The position numbers and the translations under genes were made by a program. Below, piece after piece: positions 35,444 to 44,223 of a stretch of DNA of 64,000 nucleotides. Source of the DNA: VXNE01 sp965217825 (GTDB taxonomy: Bacteria; Pseudomonadota; Gammaproteobacteria; Pseudomonadales; Azotimanducaceae); assembly GCA_965217825.1 (NCBI GenBank), contig OZ244571.1, positions 4,216,001 to 4,280,000 of the forward strand, in the 5' to 3' direction. The notes under the pieces are model-generated. The model made no database searches, was not told where the DNA came from, and was given only the letters and a program-made list of their open reading frames with translations. Positions within the stretch are counted from its first letter, which is position 1, and each line of letters opens with the position of its first letter.

Positions 35444-35752
35444 TCAACCCGGCGCCGATAATCTACCGTCGCCCGCCAAGGTTGGCAGCAGCCCGATTTC
35501 GGCACCGCGCTCGCTTTCCGCTCGTCTCAACTCGTACAGCTTCTGCAGGTTTAGCCAGAACTCGCCCGACGTCCCGAAGAACCGGCCCAGGCGCAGCGCG
35601 GTGTCGCCCGTGACTGCACGGCGACCGTTCAGAATTTGCGTGATGCGGTTCACCGGCACTTCGATCCGCCGCGCCAACTCCGCCGCGCTCATTCCAAGCG
35701 CCTCCAGGTCCTCCCGCAGCGTCTCGCCGGGATGAATGGGTTCGCGCGTCAT
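35444..35752 (-). CDS. higA: HigA-type antitoxin (XRE family)
   Basis: A 102-residue HTH protein beginning MTREPIHPGETLREDLEALG, then MSAAELARRIEVPVNRITQILNGRRAVTGDTALRLGRFFGTSGEFWLNLQ, the standard HigA/VapI fold. It neutralises the toxin encoded just upstream. The ATG at 35752 was chosen for the conserved IHPGE start. In higBA loci the toxin gene comes first, as here, with 16 nt between them. Confidence 0.94.
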   Translation of the reverse strand: MTREPIHPGETLREDLEALGMSAAELARRIEVPVNRITQILNGRRAVTGDTALRLGRFFGTSGEFWLNLQKLYELRRAESERGAEIGLLPTLAGDGRLSAPG

Positions 35753-35768
35753 GATATTTCTCCCGTTT

Positions 35769-36050
35769 TCAGTGGTAGTCGATGATTTGAACCTCGGTCG
35801 GGCCGGGGCTCCCATCAGGCCACACGAAGCAGATTCGCCACTGGTCGTTGATGCGGATGCTCCATTGCCCTTTGCGACGACCCTTCAGCCTTTCGAGCCG
35901 GTTACCTGGCCGAGACAGGTCGCGCAGTCCGGTGGCCGCGTCGAGTTGGTCAAGTTTGCGCGATGCCGTACGCGCAAAGCCGGAGAAGGCGGCAACCCTT
36001 CGCCCATCGTAGAAGTCCTCCGTTCTCTTGTCCGCGAATCCGACGATCAA
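35769..36050 (-). CDS. higB: HigB-type toxin (RelE superfamily)
   Basis: A 93-residue ribosome-dependent mRNA interferase. It shows TEDFYDG, RTASRKLDQLDAATGLRDLSRPGNRLERLKG, and GQWSIRINDQWRICFVW, the HigB signature including basic catalytic residues. The start appears to be a TTG (36050), as no ATG is in frame nearby. It is followed by higA, forming a bicistronic module. Confidence 0.92.
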   Translation of the reverse strand: MIVGFADKRTEDFYDGRRVAAFSGFARTASRKLDQLDAATGLRDLSRPGNRLERLKGRRKGQWSIRINDQWRICFVWPDGSPGPTEVQIIDYH

Positions 36051-36084
36051 GGTCCATCCGATTCATTCGGCGGTTCCTGGTTCG

Positions 36085-36113
36085 AGCGTAGCCGCGCATA
36101 CGCGTTACGTCAA
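36085..36113 (-). promoter_or_regulatory. Possible promoter of higBA
   Basis: On the minus strand a TTGACG hexamer (36108-36113) lies 17 bp from TACGCT (36085-36090), 35 nt upstream of the higB start. The -35 is good and the -10 matches at only three of six positions, so this is a tentative call. Confidence 0.3.
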
Positions 36114-36258
36114 GCGTAATGCGGATTGAGGCACGCGAAGTCCTCCGTGTTGTCGAACGGGAGTCCTGCGCGACCCGTCGATGGCCCAATCCGGGGCGCG
36201 ACGACGTTCGACGTCTCCGGTCCTCGACCCGCTCATGGCTTCCGGCTGAATACCCCAG

Positions 36259-39200
36259 CTAGTCCGGCGGCGCCGGATCCACCTCCTCGATCATCCAGGT
36301 GTTGCCGACCCGCGTCGCCCGAAGGGTGTAGCGCTCGCCGTTCAGAGTGTGGTCGCGACGGGAGAAATCGCCAAGCACGCACGTTTCTCTTCCCGACGCT
36401 ACTACGCATGCGCGCCCCCTTGTCCCACCAAGGTAGCTTCTCACCCCGAAGTCCAGGTTCGTGCCGTAGATGTCGCACCATTCTTCGATATCGAAGACAT
36501 CGTCCACGCGGCAGTACGAGAGCTCGCCGCCCGTCTCCACCGTCAGTTCGTAGGGGCCCCTCTTGCGCTGCGACCCGCGGACCTCCACGTAGTACGTGCC
36601 CGGCTCCGCCCAGTGCTCGATCCCGAAGTTGGCCGTGATGCCGCCGTGGTCGGTCTCGGCCAGGATCGACTCGTCGGCGTCGAACAGCGTCCCGTACGTG
36701 TTCGTGGTCCCCGTCGCCTCCACCGTCAGCTTCGCCGCCTCGTCCAGCTCGAAGCTGAAGTAGTCCTTGTCGTCGAAGCCGAGTTCGCCCGCCGTCGTCG
36801 ACGGCACGGCCACCGCGGTCGCCTCCCCGGCCGCATCGCCGTGGTCGTCCGCGTCCTCCGCGCCGCCCGCCGGGGGAAGCGAGCGGGCGATGCGGAAACC
36901 GACGTCGTCGACCCTTTGGCGCAGATCGAGGTTCCGGCTGGCGGAGCCCAGCCTGGCCGGGCCGCTGCGCCAGTGGCCGCCGCGCGCGATCTCGTCGTAG
37001 CAGTCGCCGCTCATCCACGCCGAGCCGTCGGTGGGTGCGCCCTCGTAGTTCGCGTTCCGGCAGTCGCCGACCAACTCCGCCAGATTGCCGTGCATGTCGA
37101 ACAATCCCCAGACGTTCGGCGTGAACGACCCGACCGCCACCGTGTGGTTGTAGAAGCAGCGGGGGCACCGCTCGGGCGGCACGTTGCAGCCGTCGCACTG
37201 GGCGAGATCCAGGCCGATTTCATCGCCCCAACTGTAGACGGTCGTCGATCCCGCCCGCGCCGCGTACTCCCATTCCGCCTCGCTCGGCAGGCGGTAGTCC
37301 TTGCCGGTCTGGTCGGACAGCCAGGTCGCGTATTCCTCCGCATTGAATATGGTGACGTAATGCACCGGCTGCTCGCCCCGGCCAAAGTAGTCTGGTAGAT
37401 CCAGGCAAGCGCCGTCGGCCACGCACGCGTCCCATTCGGCGAAGGTCACCTCGTGCGTCGACAGCGCGAACCGGTGCGTCATCGCCACGTCCCTGGGGGG
37501 CCACTGGCTGGCGGGACACATCGACTGCTCGTCCGATTCGCAGCCCATGCGGAACGCGCCGCGCGGAATCGCCACCATCTCCGGCCCCTCGCCGCCCTCC
37601 ACCAGTTTGTCCGTGAACGTGCGCGACGCCGTGCCCGGCCCCGGCGACGACAGGTTGGTCAGGTGCCCGGTGGGGCTTTTCAGCAGGCTCATGACGACGA
37701 GCGGCTGCCGGGACTCGACCATTAGCCGCCACTTGCCCGCGCCGTCGCCGAGCGCGCCCTCGAGCCCGTCGGCGCCCGCCTCGAGCTGCGCCGCCGTGAA
37801 CGTCCGCGCCGCGCCCGCCGGCACCGTGGTGCGCACCGCGTCCCCCGGCGAGGCCCCGCCGTCGTCGACCCCCCGGACGTCGACCTCCGCCGGCTCGGTA
37901 CCCCGGTTCACGAGGCGCAGCCGGCTCACCTGGTTCCGGTTGCTGCCCGGGTTGAACACCGACACCCAGTGCCGGCCGTCCACCGCCGGCCCGGCGTCGT
38001 GCATCGCCGTCACAAAACCGTCCGGCGTGCGCAGGTACGCCAGCACCTCGAAGTCGAGCCCGCCCGCGAACTCCAGGCGCCAGTCGCCGACGCCCCGGCC
38101 GACGCCCCCGGACAGCCCCTTGGCCGCGTTGCCCTGCTCCAGGTCCGCCGAGTTGAAGTGCGCGGTCTCGCCGGCGTCGAGCGCCAGGGTCACCGGGCCG
38201 TATTCCGCGCCCGCGTCGTCGAAGGCCGTGATCCGCACCTCGCCCGACTCGGCGGTGCGATTGACCACCCGCGCGAAGCCCTGGGGCCCGGTCGGGTCCG
38301 CTGCCGGGAACAGCGGCACCGTCTGCTCCTCGTCGAACCGGTGCGGCGACGCCGTCGACAGGTTCGTCAGGTGCCCCGTCGGGCTCTCGAGCAGGTTCAT
38401 CACCGCGATGCGCCGGTCCGACTCCACCGTCAGCCGCCACTTGCCCCGGCCGTCGCCCAGGCTGCCGTCGAAGCCGTCGCCGCCCGACTCCAGCTCGGCG
38501 GCGGTGAAGCTGCGCACGGCGCCCGCCGGCACCGGGACGCTGACGCCGCCGCCCGGCGAATAGCCGCCGTCGTCGACGCCCGAGATCGACATCTCCGCGG
38601 TCTGCGCCGTCGGATTGAAGATACGCAGCACGCTGACCTGGTTGGCGTTGCTGCCCGGATTGAAGATCGGCACCCTGTGCCGGTTGCCCACCGCCGGGAC
38701 GACGTCGTGCATCGCCGTCAGGAAGCCGTCCGTGGTGCGGACGTAGGCCAGCACCTCGATGTCCAGTCCGCTCGAGAGCTCCAGGCGCCAGTCGCCCCGG
38801 CCCGGGCCGATGCCGCCGGACAGGCCCTTGTCCGGGTTGCCCTCCTCCAGGTCGGTCGAGTTGAAGTGCCGGGTCTCGCCGGCGCCGATGGCGAGCGTCA
38901 GCGCGCCGCGCCGCCCGTCGGCGTCGCCCGCGCCGATGCGCACCTCGCCCGCGTCCGGCGACAGGTTGACGACCCGCACGAAGCCTTCGCGCCAGGCGTC
39001 CGACGCCGGCGGCACCAGCAGCACCATGCGCTCGGCGCGAGTCGCGTCGTGGGGAAGCAGGTCGACGGTGTCCGCCACCGCGTCGTTGTCGTCGTCCGGG
39101 TCGGCGTTGTCGCCCTCGCCGTCGCCGTCGGCATCGGCCCACTCGCTGCCGTCGAGCGGAAACGGGTCGTCCGCGTCGGCAACGCCGTCGTTGTCGTCGT

Positions 39201-40548
39201 CGTCGTCGAAGAGATCCAGCTCGCCGTCGCCGTCCGTGTCCCACCGCCACTCGTCGGGATCGTCGGGGAAGCCGTCCCCCGGATCGACGACGCCGTCGCC
39301 GTCGCGGTCCTCCAAGTCCTTCCGGCGGCGGGCGGCCTGGAAGCGCACGGCTTCGAGGCCGGCGCGGGAGTCGGCGCCCTCCTTCTCGTCCCCGTCCACG
39401 CCGCAGGGCTGGTCGGTCTCGAACCGGCCGCGGCAGCTCGCGTCGGGATTCGAGAATCTCTCGATCCCCATCGCGCCGCTCGAGCCGTAGGACATCAGCG
39501 TGTAGAAGTCGCGCTCGACGTCGTGCCCGCGAGCCCAGCGGTAGGAAAACCCGATCTCGTCCTGCAGGTGGGAGTGGCCGAGCCCCAGGACGTGTCCCAA
39601 TTCGTGCGAGACCACCACGGCGTTGCATTTGCCGTCGTCCCGCATCGTGGCGGACGGGAATCCGCCGCGGACATAGCCGTGGGCGAACCCCTGGCCATAG
39701 GCCGGTACAAACGCGTGTCCGCAGTTGCCGTATTCCTGCGAATCCGTGACTTCGAGAATGAGTGAAAGATCCGCCCCGTGCCTCCCGTTCTCCAGTCTGA
39801 TCATATCGAGCGCTTCGAGACCCGGGTCCGGAATCTGCACCATGCCCACGAGGCGATACTCCATCGACACGCCGCTGTCGCGCAGCACGGTGTTGGCGTG
39901 GGACGCGAAGTGGCGGATGCGGGCCCTGGGGTCGCCGTCGTAGCGGTCGGCGAAACCCTCGGTGTAGTACACGGCCAGGTCCACGACGGATTTGCCGGGC
40001 GTCGACGCTGGATCCTCCGGATCGGTTCCCTCTAGCCGCTCGTTGGCATCGGCCACCCCGTCGCCGTCGGTATCGGTCAGGAAATCGAAATTCTCGACCT
40101 CGAAGGGCTCGGAGAGGTCGACCTTGCCTTCCATGACCACGGTGTCGTTGTGCCGTCCGGTATGCAGTTCCAGACGGATCTGTTCCCCCGGTTGCCGGTG
40201 CATGCGTCCCTCGTACGACGCCGTCTCCAGCGTTCCGTCCGCCTCCAGGGACTGTTCGGTATCCACCGTGCCGACCCACTGGCCGCGGTCCGTGTACACC
40301 ATTATCTTGATGCGCCCGCTGTCCGAGTCGCGATAGCTGCGGGCGCCGAAGGTGACCGTCATGGTCGTGCCGTCGCCCTTCAGGCTGCACGGACACTGGA
40401 AGTAGACGCGCTTGTCGGTCTGGGCTACCGCGGGAGGCGTTCCCAGAACGGCGGCGAGCAGCAGGACCGCAAACCGGGCACCCGGCACCCAAACGGCTGG
40501 GCGGGCGAGCGACCGCCCGGGGTCGCGGTCTGGATCGTTCCGAGTCAT
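36259..40548 (-). CDS. Secreted multidomain metalloprotease with FGE-like and PPC domains
   Basis: A 1429-residue secreted protein. Signal peptide about 25-42 (FAVLLLAAVLGTPPAVA). Then a beta-rich domain, a TSP3-type Ca2+ loop (DTDGDGVADANE), and a zinc-protease domain with HELGHVLGLGH (about 315-325) and a following LMSYG Met-turn. More TSP3 loops (about 413-490) follow, then two pairs of about 110-residue beta modules, ordered A-B-A-B (HFNSTDLEEGN / GKWRLTVESDRRIAVMNLLESPTGHL). An FGE/sulfatase-modifying fold spans about 991-1221 (RMGCESDEQ, YRLPSEAEWEYAARAG, LFDMHGNLAEL, GFRIARS), and a PPC-like domain about 1256-1336. The FGE part lacks catalytic cysteines. The ATG at 40548 follows a GAGG site. 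Substrate unknown. Confidence 0.88.
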   Translation of the reverse strand: MTRNDPDRDPGRSLARPAVWVPGARFAVLLLAAVLGTPPAVAQTDKRVYFQCPCSLKGDGTTMTVTFGARSYRDSDSGRIKIMVYTDRGQWVGTVDTEQSLEADGTLETASYEGRMHRQPGEQIRLELHTGRHNDTVVMEGKVDLSEPFEVENFDFLTDTDGDGVADANERLEGTDPEDPASTPGKSVVDLAVYYTEGFADRYDGDPRARIRHFASHANTVLRDSGVSMEYRLVGMVQIPDPGLEALDMIRLENGRHGADLSLILEVTDSQEYGNCGHAFVPAYGQGFAHGYVRGGFPSATMRDDGKCNAVVVSHELGHVLGLGHSHLQDEIGFSYRWARGHDVERDFYTLMSYGSSGAMGIERFSNPDASCRGRFETDQPCGVDGDEKEGADSRAGLEAVRFQAARRRKDLEDRDGDGVVDPGDGFPDDPDEWRWDTDGDGELDLFDDDDDNDGVADADDPFPLDGSEWADADGDGEGDNADPDDDNDAVADTVDLLPHDATRAERMVLLVPPASDAWREGFVRVVNLSPDAGEVRIGAGDADGRRGALTLAIGAGETRHFNSTDLEEGNPDKGLSGGIGPGRGDWRLELSSGLDIEVLAYVRTTDGFLTAMHDVVPAVGNRHRVPIFNPGSNANQVSVLRIFNPTAQTAEMSISGVDDGGYSPGGGVSVPVPAGAVRSFTAAELESGGDGFDGSLGDGRGKWRLTVESDRRIAVMNLLESPTGHLTNLSTASPHRFDEEQTVPLFPAADPTGPQGFARVVNRTAESGEVRITAFDDAGAEYGPVTLALDAGETAHFNSADLEQGNAAKGLSGGVGRGVGDWRLEFAGGLDFEVLAYLRTPDGFVTAMHDAGPAVDGRHWVSVFNPGSNRNQVSRLRLVNRGTEPAEVDVRGVDDGGASPGDAVRTTVPAGAARTFTAAQLEAGADGLEGALGDGAGKWRLMVESRQPLVVMSLLKSPTGHLTNLSSPGPGTASRTFTDKLVEGGEGPEMVAIPRGAFRMGCESDEQSMCPASQWPPRDVAMTHRFALSTHEVTFAEWDACVADGACLDLPDYFGRGEQPVHYVTIFNAEEYATWLSDQTGKDYRLPSEAEWEYAARAGSTTVYSWGDEIGLDLAQCDGCNVPPERCPRCFYNHTVAVGSFTPNVWGLFDMHGNLAELVGDCRNANYEGAPTDGSAWMSGDCYDEIARGGHWRSGPARLGSASRNLDLRQRVDDVGFRIARSLPPAGGAEDADDHGDAAGEATAVAVPSTTAGELGFDDKDYFSFELDEAAKLTVEATGTTNTYGTLFDADESILAETDHGGITANFGIEHWAEPGTYYVEVRGSQRKRGPYELTVETGGELSYCRVDDVFDIEEWCDIYGTNLDFGVRSYLGGTRGRACVVASGRETCVLGDFSRRDHTLNGERYTLRATRVGNTWMIEEVDPAPPD

Positions 40549-40588
40549 CCGCACGTCCTCAACCTGGGCGACCGGGGTAGGCGGATCA

Positions 40589-40745
40589 GGCATCCAGCGA
40601 GCGGGCGACGCGGAAGCCGAGGGTGTTGGCGGTCGATCCCTCGACAGCGCGGACCGCCTGCCGCTGGCGGCGTAGGAGGAGTCGGCATGCGAATGGTCGC
40701 CGTCGACCGTCCGCCGCCGGACCAGCCCGCCGACCTCGCACCGGC
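40589..40745 (-). pseudogene. FGE-domain C-terminal relic
   Basis: Between the protease gene and the upstream membrane-protein gene, one frame ends VEGSTANTLGFRVARSLDA with a TGA, the standard terminus of FGE-type domains. A second frame reads VDGDHSHADSSYAASGRRS, a decayed preceding segment. A frameshift separates them. It indicates that a second FGE-domain gene once lay here. Confidence 0.5.
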
Positions 40746-40758
40746 GGACGATGGACCG

Positions 40759-41424
40759 TCAACCGTCATCGTTGCGCGGCGCGAGCGACCGGGACGCGGA
40801 ATAGTCGAGGTCGTCGCCATGCCAGTCGTCGGGGGCGCGCGAAACCCACGCGAACTCGGTGTTGCCGGTCAGTTCGTAGCTCCCGAGAGGGGTGCCGATA
40901 TGCGCGAAGGTGTGCCGCGGACCCACGGTGACCACGAACGAGGCCGGGAACGGCCCGGATTCGAGCCGGCCTACGTAGGAGCGGTTGCTGCCGGCACCCT
41001 CCACGGCGGCGATGGTCGTGACCCAGGCACCGCCCGTCTGCGGCACCGTCAGCGTGACTCGATCACCCGCGCGCCACGTCCGGATGTCGGTGCCGAAGGC
41101 CACCAGGACCGCGTCCTCGCGGCTCCCGCCATGGGTCGGTATCCGCCATGGATCCACCGCATCGACCGACACGGCCGTCCAGGCGACCTCGCTGGCGGCG
41201 ACCGGCACCGCACCCCGCGGCGGCGGATTCGTCGCGCGCGTTCGCGTCGCTTCGGCGACCCATTGACTCGCTCCATCGTCCGGCTGTACGCCGACACGAA
41301 GGTGTGTCAGCACGAGGAAACACGAGGCCGCCACCGCCGCAAGAACCAACGCGGAGGCAACCAGCATCCTGCGGCGCGGCACCCCACCACGGCCGGCTCC
41401 TTCGCCTGCAACCCGCATCATCAC
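40759..41424 (-). CDS. Membrane-anchored hypothetical protein upstream of the protease
   Basis: A 221-residue protein of unknown family. A transmembrane segment (MLVASALVLAAVAASCFLVL, residues 20-39) follows a short basic start. The remainder is extracytoplasmic and beta-rich (VAWTAVSVDAVDPWRIPTHG; TWRAGDRVTLTVPQTGGAWVTTI; SFVVTVGPRHTFAHIGTPLGSYELTG). It is the first gene of a probable unit with the protease. An AT-rich tandem repeat lies about 120 nt upstream. Start at 41424 or the inner ATG at 41367 cannot be decided. Confidence 0.55.
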   Translation of the reverse strand: MMMRVAGEGAGRGGVPRRRMLVASALVLAAVAASCFLVLTHLRVGVQPDDGASQWVAEATRTRATNPPPRGAVPVAASEVAWTAVSVDAVDPWRIPTHGGSREDAVLVAFGTDIRTWRAGDRVTLTVPQTGGAWVTTIAAVEGAGSNRSYVGRLESGPFPASFVVTVGPRHTFAHIGTPLGSYELTGNTEFAWVSRAPDDWHGDDLDYSASRSLAPRNDDG

Positions 41425-41546
41425 GCTGGACGCTCCGTACGGCGACTAGAAAAACGGCTCAAACACAAGCGGCCAAAGGTGACATTGCTGCCGTCCCACC
41501 GTGATTGACAACCGACTTCCAGTAAACGCGAAATTTATGCTTACCC

Positions 41547-41584
41547 TTCCAGTAATTAAATCATGTTCCAATAATTAAATTATG
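41547..41584. repeat. Two tandem AT-rich 19-bp repeats
   Basis: Copies TTCCAGTAATTAAATCATG (41547-41565) and TTCCAATAATTAAATTATG (41566-41584) are directly adjacent. A weaker, diverged copy (TTCCAGTAAAC then GAAATTTATG) begins at 41517. The sequence stands out from the GC-rich surroundings and could be an operator or promoter region for the minus-strand gene at 41424. Confidence 0.7.
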
Positions 41585-41820
41585 TCATGCAGAAGCGGAA
41601 GGTGCTGTCGGAAGGTGCGAGCTGTCCCCGATGAATCAAGGTCCTCACCCCGCCGGACGAGTCCCAACTGCTGGTGGACACGCTCGTCGGGGTAGCGGGT
41701 CGTCCTCTTGCCGCCGGTCTTGTGCTTCCGACACAACCACCGGCCGAGACGGTGACATGTGCGGAGATTCATGGCCCGATACGATTTGCCGACCGGACCC
41801 GGGCAGAAGCGGTTGCCCCG
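41575..41820 (-). pseudogene. Group II intron maturase C-terminal relic
   Basis: The frame reads CPGPVGKSYRAMNLRTCHRL, then GRWLCRKHKTGGKRTTRYPD and QQLGLVRRGEDL, which follows the C-terminal end of group II intron reverse transcriptase/maturases (RWLCRKHK then FPDEYLY and GLVRL). No reverse transcriptase domain, RNA core or intact intron is visible, so only the end of the protein remains. Confidence 0.6.
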
Positions 41821-41867
41821 GCCCAGCAGCCGGTTACGGCAGCACCTGCACGCGCTGGCGCTGGTTC

Positions 41868-42152
41868 CTACCGCTCTCGCGCCTGAAACGCGGCGGCGCC
41901 CACGCAGACCGCTGCGGCGATCAGCCCTGCCCGCAAGATGACCGCAGTGCCTTCGGGAATGGCGCCCGTAAATACAACGGCGACCCGCGCGGGGCGCAGT
42001 GAAATCGCCCGGCGATAAACTTCGTCGCGATCTTTGCTGTGATGAAGCACCGTGCCACCGCGAATGTTGAGCGCCTCGTCCGTCTCCGGGGCACCAATCA
42101 GAATCCATTCGGATTCGAACTCGGTTTTCATCCGCGTCAGCGTCATTTCCAT
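41868..42152 (-). CDS. DUF5678-like small protein
   Basis: Frame from ATG 42152 with ESEWILIGAPETDEALNIRG and VLHHSKDRDEVYRRAI, then ARVAVVFTGAIPEGTAVIL. This is the pattern of DUF5678 proteins, often found beside an aspartic-protease-like gene. The reading frame continues 20 residues past the usual family end (RAGLIAAAVCVGAAAFQARER), probably read-through into unrelated sequence. Alternative starts at 42146 and 42131. No partner is visible. Confidence 0.6.
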   Translation of the reverse strand: MEMTLTRMKTEFESEWILIGAPETDEALNIRGGTVLHHSKDRDEVYRRAISLRPARVAVVFTGAIPEGTAVILRAGLIAAAVCVGAAAFQARER

Positions 42153-42264
42153 CGCTTGATGGTACTCCGATCCCCCGAATCCACCCAGCGAGTTCTCTAT
42201 GCCCAGGTAGCGCCGCAGCGCCTTGTGCACGTGCTTCGGGTAGATGTGCGTGCCGTTCGGATCG

Positions 42265-44223
42265 CTAGGTGCTGCGGCGCAGCCCGACGGGGATGAAGGG
42301 CATGACGAGGCCGGTCCCTCGGAGCACTTGGTGCCGCTGTTCCCGGCGGCATTCTTGCTTGATCCGCGTTCCTCCCGATTGTTCAGCACTCGGCTGAGGC
42401 GTACGAACTCCGCCAGGTAGGAAAGACGCAGGAGCCATGACGCCAACAGGTGCTTCCTGCGGCCCGGTTCGCCTTTGAAAACGATCTCCTGAAGTACGCG
42501 CACGTCCGGGCAGACGCCGAGGAACTCGAACACCCGGCGCAGTTCCGCGTCGTGGCCGCGCAGGAGGTCACAGCTGCGGACGATCAGGACGCGGCCGGGA
42601 TCGAACGCGAGGTACAGGTTGCGCAACTGGCGGCTGTAGAGGCCCCGGGCGCGGTAACTCTGCACGCGATGCGCGGACTCCGGATGCCGGGGGTCTCGGT
42701 CGCGAAGCAGCCGGAAGGGCTCCAGCAGGAGCGCCTGCCACAACGGCCTTTGCTCTCCGCCGCGGCCCTTTTCCATGTAGTAGTGGGAGATGGCTCGTTC
42801 CACCGGATCCCGGAGCAGGACGATGAGCCTCAAGTCCGGATTGTAGCGTCGCAGTTCTGCCGGGATATCTCGAAAAAACATGTAGACGGGGGTGGCCTCC
42901 CCGAGGATCGGCTCGCCTGCCCGACTCGTGAAGTTGCAGTGGGCGAAGTCCGGACGATAGCGGGCATCGATGTCCGCCGGCGTCCAGTCGCGCGAGTACT
43001 CCAGCGCATCGAACAGATGTACCTCCTTTTTTTGCGACATGCCGATCTCCCGGTGCGCGGCCAGGAACTGCGCAAGGGCCGTGGTGCCACATTTTTGCGC
43101 ACCGACGATCATGAAGGCGAGGCGCGGACGGCATGGCGCCTCCGGGGCCGTCGACCCAGCCCGCACGTCCGCAGTGGTCTTATCGTCGGATTCGGCGGCG
43201 GCGATAGCTACAACGGACCGCTGCGCCTCGGCCCAGAGGTGATCGACGTCGCCGAGCACGGCGTGGAAGCGCGACCGCTCGACTTGCAGCGCATGTGTCG
43301 CGACCGTCTCCGCCGAAGCCGCCAGCAGGCTGTCACGGGCCAAATTGGACAGCCGGAGGCTATGCGCTACCGCGCTCGCCAACGACTCCCCGTTGGGCCG
43401 GGCCAAGATGCAGTTCTTTCCATCGCGGCAGAAGCCGCGGTTGCCGACCGCGTCCAGCGTGACGACGACGCAACCCGACGCCATGGCCTCCAGCGCCGGC
43501 AGATAAAAGCCCTCGGTCGGGTTGGGCAGACAGACCGCGACCTGCGCCTCCGCGAGCAGCCCGAGGAACGCGTCGCGATTACGGAACCCAATGACGGCCT
43601 CATGGGCTATAGAACGCCGTGCCAAGCGCTCCGACACGGCCATCGCGAGTTCCGGACGCTTGTAGCCTACGATAACGACGCTCCGCGACCGCGCGGCCCA
43701 GGCCGAGCGCGCCGTCGGATCGTCCCACTCCCATGGCGGCAGGTCCGTCGCGTTCGGAATGGCGACGATGGGGCCCGGGTCCGTCCCGTGGCCGCGATGG
43801 CGTCCGCGACCTCTGCGCTCACGCAGATGCGATCGCCCGCTTCGGCAGGTAGCTCCATAGTTCCGTGCCCGGATTCGCGTGGCGCACATGCTGCACCAGG
43901 TTGATGCGCGGGTGGTTCGTCCCGTCGAGGGCCATGGCGCCCAAGTAGCGCCAGTCCGTGCCGGCGACGAACAGCACGTCCCCCGCCGCCGGCGTCCAGC
44001 CGGCCGCGCCGTCGCTGTCGCCGACCGGCCAGAGGCGCCGCCGCTCCCTTTCAAGGGCCTCGCTCACGGGTCCGCCCGTGAACGCGACGCGGGCCGCGAA
44101 CCCCGGCATCCGTCGGGCATGGTCGAAATAGTGCGAGTGCTTGACCTCGCCGCCCGTTATCCCCTTGAAGTCCCGATGGAACCAGATCGTGCGCCGGCTT
44201 TGGGGGTCCGTCATCGGCGGCAC
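42265..44223 (-). pseudogene. Frameshifted glycosyltransferase fused to sulfotransferase
   Basis: Three frames carry consecutive parts. Frame one (44223 to 43819) has the N-terminus TIWFHRDFKGITGGEVKHSH. Frame two (about 43858 to 43790) has DRICVSAEVADAIAATGR. Frame three has IVAIPNATDLPPWEW, LPNPTEGFYLPALEAMASG (a glycosyltransferase sugar-nucleotide motif), and then a sulfotransferase domain with PAPS loop MIVGAQKCGTTALAQFL and VLLRDPVERAISHYYME. The breaks are near 43840 and 43780. A third shift may lie near 42340. It is either a decayed gene or sequencing indels in GC runs. The C-terminal end is uncertain; I stopped at a plausible TAG. Confidence 0.6.

Noticed and set aside
37220..40492. 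1090-codon arginine/glycine-rich frame overlapping the protease gene
   Set aside because: Same strand in another frame, low-complexity, with no signal peptide or domain; the protease frame contains all motifs.
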